Source of the DNA: Arion vulgaris
Lineage: Eukaryota > Mollusca > Gastropoda > Stylommatophora > Arionidae
Direction of reading: 5' to 3'
Length of the DNA: 64,000 bases
Assembly: GCA_020796225.1 (NCBI GenBank)
Contig: CM036767.1
Span: 15,406,427 to 15,470,426 of the forward strand
This document shows positions 38,301 to 50,300 of the stretch, in pieces (the first letter of the stretch is position 1; each line of letters begins with the position of its first letter). Position numbers and translations under genes: made by a program. The notes below the pieces were generated by a model, which had not been told where the DNA came from, ran no database searches, and saw nothing but the letters and a program-made list of their open reading frames with translations.

Positions 38301-41300
38301 TTTAATATGTTTGATGAAAGCATGTAGAATGTCATAGGTTTGTTAAGTGTGTAGAAAGTAATGTTTGGTGAAAGTAATAAATTGGTTTGATGAAAAGTAA
38401 GATTTGTGGTGAAGTGAAATTTGATAAGCTTTGTGAGTAATGTGGAAGTGATTTGGTACAGATGGAGTCAAGTTTGGTGCAGAGTGAAGTAGATTTGGTA
38501 CAGCGTGTGGGAAAGTAGATTTGGTACAGACGTGAGTGAGGAAGCTGGGAATAAGATTTGGTACAGACGTGAATGATTTGGAAGATGGAAAGATTTGATA
38601 CAGACGTGTGGAAGTAAGATTTGTACAGACGGTGGAAGTAAGATTTGTACATGGGAGAATTGTACAGAGGGAAGTAAGATTTGGTACAGACATGTGGAAG
38701 TAAGATTTGTACAGACGTGTGGGAAGTAAGATTTGGTACAGACGTGTGGGAAGTAAGATTTGATACAGACGTGTGGGAAGTAAGGTTTGGTACAGACGTG
38801 TGGGAAGTAAGATTTGTACAGACGTGTGAGTAGATTTGACAGAGTGTGGGAAGTAAGATTTGATACAGATGTGTGAGGCAGTAAGAGTTTGTACAGACGT
38901 GTGGGAAGTAAGATTTGTGCTAGAATGTGTGGGAAGTAAGATTTGGTACAGTCGTCTGGAAGTAAGATTTCATACAAAGATGCATAAATTAAGAGTAGAC
39001 ACCAACATATGTAATTTAATTTCATTGTCAGTGTTCATAATTATTTCATGGTTGTCCTCTATTAGATTATCGTAACATCGGCATCCAACACTGTCAGTTT
39101 GAAAGTCAATCAACCGCTTAATGATGTCTTGCCCTTCAAGCAACAGTTCACAAAGTAAGTCCTTCATGATTGTTGTATTATTGGCTTTTTTTTAGAGTTG
39201 TTTATATGAATACAGATTAAAAAATCTCTGAGGATCACAGAGATGTGGTTTTCACAGAAGAATGATGAGAATCCCATGAACTATTAAAATGACTAATGTT
39301 GAGGTGTTGAATCAGATCAAGACACAGAGAAAGCTTATCATCAATATAAGAAAGAGGCAGTCATCATTTTTCGGGCATGTGATGAGGAGAGGAGGCTTAG
39401 AACACATTATGAGAACCGGTAAAATCGAGGGTAGACAAGACAGAGGAAGACAGAGATAGACAGTTTTGGATAGTAGAGCGTCAACATCTGAGTTGATAGC
39501 AAACACCAAAGACAGAGATTTGTGGAGATCCATGATCGCCTACATCAGCGGCACAGCACCTGATGATGATGATATATGTTTATACTTAACCTGCACCTTC
39601 AGTAGGGCTAAGCAATGGGTGCTGTAAGAAATAATGGTTTGTGTTTGGAATCCTATGTTTGGTAATTTGTTTTTTTTCCAGAAGCCCCAAATACTTGTCC
39701 ACTCTCTATTTATTGATCATATTCATTGGCTCTTATGCTTCCCCAGGGGTTCTTCAAACTCCTTATTCTCTTCTATATTTTTATGCTAGATCAAACTATG
39801 GCATAGTGATATAGACTGAGCACTGACCCTGCAATGAAAAGACACTGAGAATGATCCTCTATGTAGGAATGTTTCAATTGACCAAACTGTAATAGGTAAC
39901 TCTAGAAACAACTGCTATAACAAAGAGAAGATTGAGATATGTTGGACAGACTCTTAGAAGAAATGATCAAAGAATCACACAATGGGAATTAAAGCGAGAG
40001 ACAAAGGGTTCAAAAAAGAAAGCATGTTTAACTCCTTGTGGAATAAACGCCACACTACGTGGCTCTGTATCCACCTTTTTACCAGGAGCAACACTAAAGG
40101 GCGTTTTTATCCTAAAAAAGCCAGCGTGTTCATAGCGCGTTGGACTACAGGTGACTAGTCCTCTGTAAGTGCGGGTTCAACTCTGCGGACTGGCAGAAAA
40201 GCTACAGGTTCCCCAGATTTATGGTGTTCGTGGCACTGAGCCGAAGGGTTACGATGTCCATGACACCGATCCGAAGAGCTTTAACTCAAGTGTTTCTGGA
40301 TCGGGAGGAAAAAAAAAAAAAAAAATCCTAAAAGAAATGGCTTTGTAAAAACATGACCTCTGCCCTGGACCATTAACATTAGCTAATGGCCCAAGAGCTA
40401 AACATTACAAAATTGTACTTCTCTTTATATTTAGGTTCTTCTTTGGTTGTCCTGAAAAAGGTGTTTTTCAAGCATTGTTTCACAGTTTAGAGCAAGACTT
40501 CATTATCTGCACATTACTGTGTGACCATCTTCAGTTTGCAAACCTGCATTTTTTAGATCAAATCTGTCTTTAGGTTTCAGTCATTACTCCCTTAACCTGA
40601 CAGTAGTCACCACTTATGTCTATATCCCCCTTCGTGTCCAGTTTGACACACAAGGCTTCTATAAAATATTTCCATTGTTGACTTTCTGCTGCCTTTCTAC
40701 CAATTGTTTCCCATGTCAGGCCACAATCTTTTAACTCTTTTTTCATAGTTCTTCTCCGTTTTTCTTTTGAACATCCAATCCATCTTTTCCCATCCGCTGT
40801 CCATCAGAGAGCTGTCCTAGCAGTCGCCACTTGGAGTTGGTGTATGGTCTTGGTGAACTCTAGTTCCGAGTCCTGGACTTCCGTCATCTCATTTGATGTG
40901 TCTGAGGCACAATATTCATTTCAGGTTGTAATTCCTAAACATTTCCTGTCATCATTTCTCCTGCTATCTCTACTGACTTCTTCTCTTCCACCATTTACTT
41001 CTTTATAGAGGTAGACGTTACCAAACATACTTCTCAGGTATCAAAATAATTTAATATGTTGTTCTTTTATGAATTGCATGACTGGTTTCTTTCTTCTTGA
41101 CGCTCCATATCAACCACTTGCTAACCACTCTGTATGATTTTTTTTTTATCTGAGCCTAAGAGCGATTGTACGCTATGCCAATTATGCGCCCACAAGTAGG
41201 CCAGCACATCTGATTTCTGCGATTCTTTTGATTTACTAGGGTAACTTCCCCAGGTCCTACATCAGTCGCCTCTTACAACATGCTTTGTAGGTTGCAGTGA

Positions 41301-44300
41301 TGCTATTCTTTGCTTCCTTGCGGCCCCAGCACCACATGGGCGTCATGACTGGTTTCACATCCAGTTTTTATTAAAAATTGTTTCTCTTATTGTCACACCT
41401 GCAGCTCTATAAGAGACAAAATTTGAAATGAAGAAACCTCTACAGACATCATCATCAAATAGCTTGTCCTGAGCAGAACTTTGCCACCCCAACAGCCCTT
41501 ATAAATTTATCTCTCTCGTAGGCCAGATATCGCACCTCTGCAGCCGTCATGTTCAAACCATCAGTTACATCCTGAATCCATCTACAGACAACTTTGATTA
41601 ATTAGTAAGATACAGGAATTAAAAGATGAATGAAGGACAGTTTAACTGAATGTGTCAGCATGACAACTATCATACAATCTTGGAGATATGCATTGACGTT
41701 GGTGTCTGTGGCTAAGTGGTTAAGCATTTTCTTGCGTTCGAAAATCATGGGTTAGAATCCGGACTGTGCTGTTCTGTTCACGAGTGCATTTTTTTCAGAG
41801 ACCCCTAGGATTGTTGCCGAAGCTACGGAGTTCTTGCTTTGTGCATTACTCTTAGCAGGTGGCGTGCCATTCCTCATGAAAGGGACAGAGTCATATGGGG
41901 TAAAACCTGGTGCAAAACCTGGATCCTTCAACTTTAGATCCTTTTAAAAGGTTTTTAGACCTTCTGGATTAATTACAGTTGATCTTCAATGTGGAGATTG
42001 TACTTAATCTGATCTATTCATAGAGAATCTTCTGTGTGTGTTCAATAAATTATATTGCCTATTGTTTACTTTTATTGAACCAAAGTCCTAGCACTCCGAG
42101 ATCTATAGTTAATCAGCCCTCCTCCAACAGACGGTATGATACTGATGGTTCCAGTGGCATCCTGGTGGAACACACTCCTCACTCTGCCCATCAGGCAACT
42201 AGTTCTACTTGCACAATGTGTAATTGCAAACTCCTTACATCGCTGCATAAATTGAACATCAATTTCAGTGTCTTTATCTAACAGGCTATCACATAAGAAA
42301 CCAAAGAACATCCCTTCTATGTTTCTTCATCTCCTTGATAATTAATGCTGCTGATGCAAGCCATTCCGCTCTCTCATTGACTCGAATACCTGCATGCTAA
42401 GTGCAGTATATCCACTTGAACCTCTGTAGGTTTGAAACCCCAAAAGACTACGACAAATCATACCGCAATCTTCCATTTTCGACCTTTCCAAGCATCAACT
42501 GAAAGTCTTAACTCAACATTGGCCCCAGTAAATGATATTATCACCTAGTTTTACCATAACCATTATGATAAGGTCCAGTTTACGGAAAAAGATACATAGA
42601 TATTAAATATAATATCCAATTAAGGTGTTACAATATCTTGTTCTCAATGGCAAAACATGTTATAACAAAGTACTGTAGTTTTACAAAAAACAATGACAAT
42701 ACACAACAATATTTCGACCAAAAGGCAGTTATCAAGCAAACTATACAACAGCCTTAGAGAAGAGACTTATGTTCGAGCTGAACAACAAGAGAGAAAAGCG
42801 AAAACTCAGAAGTTGTCACAGTAAAACACTTGCCTATTGACCGTCTGTAAAGATGAAAAGGGTCATATATACAACAACAGTGACAAATTTCACATCACAT
42901 TACATATAGACTACAACAGAAATATTCCAACGGTCCTAAAATGAAAATCTGTGACTAAAGGCCTTTTGGTTGAAACATTGCTGTGTATTGTTATTGTATT
43001 TTGTAAAACTACAGTACTTTGTTATTACGTGTTTCGCATTGCTACGTAGTTTACTGCAGTCTTCCTCTATATCGATAATATCTTGTTCTCAAATGTTCTC
43101 TACAACCTGATATTGCTTCTGATAACAGAACACTTGAAGACTCTTCAAATGGTGCCATTAACTTTGCCTGTGTTGATAGCATTAAAAGCTATGTGGATGA
43201 CAGCGGAAAAGAAAGCTCTGCAACGTAAGTATGCAACTATTTTCATTACTTTTGTATGGATTCGAATATTGCTGAAAAGGAAATATCTCGTATAACTTGG
43301 CTGTCCTTATTTCATGCAACTTGCCTGAGAAAAATGCCCATGATGTGGTCTCTGTGGACTAGATGTTAGGTGCTCGTCTCTGGTTTCAAAGGTACTGCTT
43401 CACTCAGGACTGCTGTTGCGGTAGCAGCATTCAGAAAGGAAAGTGGTCAGTACATTTCTTACTCAGCCGCAGACTTGAGAAATTTATAAACAGGAACCAG
43501 CACAACGCACCGGAGTAAGACTAGATAGTCCAGATTCCCCACTACTGTGGTCTAGACACAGCTGCTCGCCACCATCTTGAAACTGGAAGTCACAGCATGA
43601 GCTTATAGCAACAATTGAAATGTACATGTTCCATTAGAGAAGATTTCAGTTCCTCACAATGCTTAACGACCAATGTGGACTGGATAAGAGATTGAAAGTT
43701 TGATTCACATCTTTCTTATTCTTTATTTATCTTTTAAATGTCTGGTCAACCACTAGTAACAACTGTTATAAGAAGGAGAAGATGGAGATATGTTGAGCAT
43801 ACTTTGAGAAGAAATGATCATAGAATATCAAAGCAGGCATTGTAGTGGAATGCAAAGGGTTCATGAAAGAGAGGATGACCTAAAGAGGCGACTCTGAAAC
43901 GAACTTAGCTGAGAGAGGCAAGAAATTTTGGTCCCGGTTCCATGGAAGAGATTGAGCGAGTTGCCCAGGACAGAGCAGTATGGAGAAATTGCTTGCAGGA
44001 CTTATGTAACATATAACGACGTACAAGAGGAATTATTATTATTATTATTCTTGATTTGTATTCTGTCCAGGACTTCTGTTGTGGTAGCAGCATTCAGAAA
44101 GGAAAATGGTCAGTACATTCCATACTCAGACTTGAAGAAATTTATAAACACAGAAAAACAACAATCCAATTCTGTATTTGAAGCTCTACATGTGTCAGAT
44201 GTTCAGGTACTGTTTGTACTAGTACTTTCTGTTCTACTGTTATCTTTTATATTCCTTGTATATGTGTTGTTCTTGTAGATGGCTGTTGTGCATTGAATTA

Positions 44301-47300
44301 CATTCTTCTCATACCATTATGCATTTCATAGGGCCTGGAAGCAATTTTCTATGCTGCTATATCATGGGAGATGCTGATAGTTACCTGAAGATGGCCTTTT
44401 GACTGATATGTTGGTTTTATTAAATATTTTCTTATGTTTTTACGTGTCCATTGTGTATTTCTCCATATTATCACATTTTAATTATTCAATACATCATGTT
44501 ATTAGAAATTAAAGGGCCTGATGTTTTTAAGCATCAATTTATCATTAATGAGAACGTTTTACATCATCATTGTATCATTAATGAGGTTTTAAGGCATCAA
44601 TTTATCATTAATGAGAAGGTTTAAATGCATCAATTTATCATTTATGAGAACGTTTTGATGCATCAATTTATCATAATTAGAGTACAGTTTACTTAACTGC
44701 TACTAAATCATGAATTTTTATTTGTTTCAACGACGTAATGATTCCATTTAGAAGATGCTGTACGCAGTTATCATCTGTATCCTCCTATATTATTGACTAT
44801 TATTTTGTTGTCGTCTGTTATCATCAGGAAACTCGAATGTACTTTAGTAGTTTGCTGTTCAGTGGTTCTAAAAATTATTGAAGTTGTCTCTGGATATGAA
44901 TTTACTTATTGAATGTATTCACATTCAATTTTGATTCCATTGATCAGAACACTAAACAATCATTCACATAATGAGGGGACCTTTGCCAGTGGAGTTTGTG
45001 CACTGCAAAATTTTTTTGTCGTTTCGCTGAATGCATTAGTCTGATGCCTGGTAGGTCACTTGACTGATTTTGCATGAAAGCCTGTTTACCATTTGACTGG
45101 TGTTCCTTGCCATGCAGGCGGGCCTTTGCCAACTTCAGAGGTTACACAGCAGCTGAGGTCTTCTTCTATAAGTACTACATACTGCAGGTGCCTAATAAAC
45201 AGAGATGCAACATACTACATCTCACATTCTCAGCGCAAATCACACAGATAACAAAGAGTGATCAACTTGGTTAATAAAATTGATTGATAGAACCATCATC
45301 ATTGCAATTTGGTGAGTAACCATGTGTGCTCCGATCTCTTTCTTACACAGGAAGATCTCAGCTGCAGTGCATGAACTCCGTAGCACCGGCTAGGGTCCCC
45401 AAATGTAATTTTGAAGATGTAAAGATATTTTCTGTAGGATTTTAATCTTTTCTAATCAGTTTTGCTTGGCAGTGGCTTTTCATCCTGCTCTTCTCGATTT
45501 TAAACTGCCAAGTATTATTTTACGTGCTCAAATTAAACACGGGACCTACGTTTTATCATCCGTCTTCGCCCACGTGCCCAGCGTGTTCGTAGCGCTTTGG
45601 ACTACGGGTGACAAGTCCTCTGTAAGTGCGGGTTCAACTCCGCGGACTGGCAGAAAAGCTACAGGTTCCCCAGATTTACGGTGTTCGTGGACCAAACCAA
45701 AGGGTTACATGTCCATGACACCGAGCCGAAGAGCTTTCAGCTCAAGTGCTTCTGGATCCACAAAAAAATCATCGCTTCGATAGGATTGGGAACTCGATCT
45801 CACCTACATGAGATGAACGAATACAAAGAAGAAGAAGAAGATACAGGCAATTACAGTTGTTAATAATGATATTCAAACAGTTATTCTATTCTAACTTATC
45901 ATTGATTTTATATTTCAGTCACAAAAAGAACAAGAAGAGTATCAAAGCTGCAAGTCATACAATTATACCTGTTCAAGAGGTAATCAACCATTGTGCCTGG
46001 TTATATTGTATCAGTTATATGAAGACTATCATCATAGCACTTCGGACATGTCCATAGGGATTCAGATCTCTGCCTCAACAAATCCAGCAGCATCCAGCGT
46101 CCTAAAACGCCAGTTCGTTATTAGTGAATAATTAATCTTTTTCATATTTGGTATGTAGTTATTTTTGAGCTGTACCAATATCGACACACATCTCTCTCTC
46201 CATCTGGTCAGCAACTGGGATTCACAACCCTGAAACTCCTCTGTTCAGATAGACTCTCTCAATGCGTTAAGAATGTCATTTCGGTTCATTGCAGCTCCCT
46301 CTGATATCGTAACCATGCCAACCAATTTATCAGCTTTTTCGTTACTCCTTCCTCTTTGAACGCTCCATATCAACCATTAGTAACCATTCTTTGTGATTTG
46401 TATGTGATCCGAGCCTAAGAGCGATTGTACGTTGTGCCAGTTATGCACCTACAAGTAAGCCAACATATCCGATTTCTGCACCGCTCTGTATTTACTCCGA
46501 CAGCTTCCCTAGGCCCCTACCTCAGTCACCTCTTACGACATGCCTTGTAAGTCGCAGTGTTACTAATCTTTGCTCCTCTTGCGAGTCCCGGTAACACACA
46601 GGCGTCGTTACCCCTGACTCCTGCGTGCAAAAGGACTCAAAAATGAAGGTGATTTCTCTGATCCCTGTCTGTACAGTAACTCCACCTAGTTTCATCTCAC
46701 CATTCCTGTTTCATCTCACCATTCCTGTTTCATCTCACCATTCCTGTTTCATCTCACCATTCCTGTTTCATCTCACCATTCCTGTTTCATCTCACCATTC
46801 CTGTTTCAACTTTAATTTTTTTGTCTATGTTCAGAGTTAGTAGCAGGGTCTCTGTGGTATGGAGGTATGGTACTTGCTTCTCATTCTGAAAACATTCTGT
46901 TCATTTCCCACATGGAACAATTAGGATATTTTTCTTTCCTGTGTGTGTCAGGGCTCACAAGGGGAGTAAAGAATAGTAACACTGCGACCTACAAGGCATG
47001 TCGTAAGAGTCCATTGAGGTAGGGGCCTAGGTAAGGTACCCTAGTAAATAAAAAGCATAGCAGAAATCGGATGTCCTGGCCTATTTGTAGATGCATAACT
47101 AGCACAAAGTATAATTGCTCGTAGGCTCAGATCACAGACAAATCACACAGAGTGGTTAACAAGTGGTCGATGTGCAGCGTTCGAAGAAGAAGAAGGATAT
47201 TTTTCTAGTGATCCCTGATCTGTGTAGATGAGATTGAGCACATAAAAGAACTCTTGACAGTTGAAAATTGATAAGTGAAGGCTGTAAAGCCACTGTTTGT

Positions 47301-50300
47301 GAACAATTCATAAAAGTATTAAAATTCCTTTAGAAATGTTTACCATCTTCAAATTACATCGAGGACTGTAGCCTGTGCTACAGAATTTGTGCACTGCTGC
47401 TGAGATCTTCTTGTGTAAGAAAGATATGAGAATCACACATAGTTACTCACCAAAGTGCAATGATGATGGGTCCTATCAATCTATAAATTTATCAGCAAGT
47501 CAGTCATCAGAATTGTTGAAACAATAAGAAAACGACATCTTAATTTGTACATACACTTTGAATGAAAATTGGGACAAATCCTTTACAGGACGTCACTAAC
47601 ACCAACAGCAAATGTTTCGTTTATTTTCTAGGCATCACTTCTACGTTCATTACTTTCTAAACGGTTTGGTCTATTTTTACAGTTCATAAAAATCTGTAAG
47701 AACAAATTTGATTCCAAATTGCCTGCTTCAGAGTTTGAACCAACTACTCTTGGGGTTGTGATCGAGTTTACTACCTCTAAGCCACAGATGCACACATTAC
47801 TGGGTGAAAAAAGTGAAGAAAAATTAAATCTGCCACGTTATGTTTTTTCAAAGTGGTAGTTTATGTGTTAATAATTTGAGTGTCTCTACTATTCTTTGTA
47901 GGAATATTGTTAGCTTTTTTGTTGCATCTTCTCAAATTTCAGCCACTAGAAACAAGTTTTAATCCTGTCTACAATGTTGGTCCGGTAGCCGTTGATGAAA
48001 CTGTTTATTCAACTGTCAAGAAAGTTCATTCTAACCCATCGATGATAATCAGTCCAGTTATCATACCAGCACCTTTAGAGACGGGTGGGAATAATGAAGC
48101 AATACCTACAGAGGTAAACTCTTTGTCTTATCTTGTCACAAAAATATGATTGATTTAAGAGAAGACTGCAGTAAAACTATGTAGCGATAGTGAAACACAT
48201 AAAAGCAAAGTACTATAGTTTTACAAAACACAAAAACAATACACAGCAATGTTTTGACCAAAAGGTCTTTATCAAGCAAAGGATACAAGAGATTTGACAT
48301 AGCCACAAAAGTATGATTGAATACAGGTGAGTCTTTGATTGCATTTGAGCCGTCGCTTGAGAGATCACAAGGGTTATCACAGGGACCTATTGCAGTTTTA
48401 AAGAATGGATATATTTCATTGCTTTTCCATTACTTTCCTTTACTATATGATTGGTTATTGGTTACTAAACTGACGTCATTTCACTCCTGGCAGACCCATA
48501 GGTGCTCAGTCTCCCCAACAGATATCGAAGAGTATGCATACTGATGGTTCCTGTGGCTCGCTGATTAAACACACCTCTCACTCTGCCTCTCAGGCATCCA
48601 GTTCGACTTGAAAACGGGTAACTCCAAACTGCTTAAATCGCTTGATCGATTCAACATTGATTTTAGTGTCCTCATCCAACAGAGAGTCTCGAAGAGACCG
48701 AAAAATATCCCCTTATCCATCTTCAACTCCCCAACAATCGATGCTGTTGATGCAAGCCTGTCCGCTTCTCATTACCGTAAACACCGCATGCCCAGGACAG
48801 TATATCCACGTAAGCCGCTGGAGGTTAGAAACTTCTATAGACGACATCCACTCATACCGAAACCTGCCCTTCTGGATCTTGTGAAGCATCGACTGAGAGT
48901 CAGATACAACAACTGCCCCAGTAAATGAAGTCCCAGAAATCCAATGGAGGGCAGCAGTAACGCCTCAACCTCCATCCTCATACTAGAAGTAGTTGTCCTG
49001 TATGCCCCACTTCGCTCTGCAACAACCCTACCATGCGCATTAGCCAAGAAACCCCAGCCGGATTCTCACCACGTTGAACCGACCCATCGGTATATACAAC
49101 AACATCATCATCCTTGCATTATCTTCTATCAGCTGCTTAACTGCGAGATCAGCCTTCATGTTGCCCCAATCTCTACATTCTCTTCCAAGAGTAATGATAA
49201 CGTTGAGATAGTTCATCATGCTACCATCTGTTGGGATCCATTCTTCCCCTTTTGGTAGAGTCGCAACCTCCTACTATTTGAATGGCCATGATGATAATTT
49301 GTAAACAGTTAATAAACAATGCATCCATTCACAATTTTCTTAATTTTTATGTATTCATAAATGGATTACCAATATAAAAAGAGCAGGTAGACTTGTTTAT
49401 TCAACATATTGTACATCAAGATCCTTGGTAAGTAATTTTGCTACCCCAACAGTCCTTTGGAATTTATCTCTTTTGTAGGCCAGATATCCTGCTTCTGCAG
49501 CCATCATGTTCAAACCATCAGTTATATCCTGAATCCATCTTCTTTATGGTCTTCCTCTTTGCTGGTATGCCTCCTTCCATGATGGTCTTCTCCAGCCCTT
49601 GGTGTCTTTTTATATCCAAAATACCTCAATTTTCTCTTTCTTATTTGTAGCATCAGTCCGTTTTCTTTGATTTTGAGTTCTATCTGGCTAATCTATTTGT
49701 TCTCTTCTCTTTTTATGATGTACAGAGGACTCTTCTGTAACACATTAAAAAACACATATATATTTTTTTCACTGCCTTGTTAAATGTTCATGCTTCACGC
49801 TCATATGTTGCCCCTGGGAATATGCATGCTCTTAGTATTCTGATCTTTGTTTTCTTATCAGTTCCATTCCATACTGTTTTTAGTTGTTTCCTTTTTTTGT
49901 AAAGCCATGTTTGTTCTTCTTTTAATTTTCGTCTTCCCATTTCCATCTGTTGTTAGTAGTGAACCAAGATATTCAAAACTTTTCACATTTTTCATTTTCT
50001 CTTCATTGATAAAAGTATCCTTTGTTATACTTGTTTTATCCGTTGTCGTTATTATTGTTTTTGCCACATTGAGGTATAGATTTTGTATTTAGCTTTTCTT
50101 TTGCACTTCCATTATTAATTTCTCAATCCCTTTTTTGCGATGCTGACAGTAACACTCTTTGTCAGCATATCTTAGTTCAGGTATTTCTCTTCCTCCAATT
50201 ATAAAAGGATTGTATTTTCTTTTTAGTTATCTTCTGTAACATTCCTCATGATATTTTCTGCATATATTTTAAACAGACATGGCAACAGAATACAGCCTTG

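Noticed and set aside
38332..39025. Long minus-strand open frames (up to 185 codons) rich in Thr, Ser and Cys
   Set aside because: They are translations of the 25-bp minisatellite; all frames look alike and no start or splice context supports a gene.
47880..47942. Hydrophobic stretch just before exon 23 that looks like a second membrane helix
   Set aside because: It is the T-rich polypyrimidine tract read in frame. An acceptor that included it would need a phase that hits a stop; the CAAATTTCAG acceptor fits.
49847..50092. Plus-strand hydrophobic open frame
   Set aside because: Complement of the LINE K reverse-transcriptase region on the minus strand.
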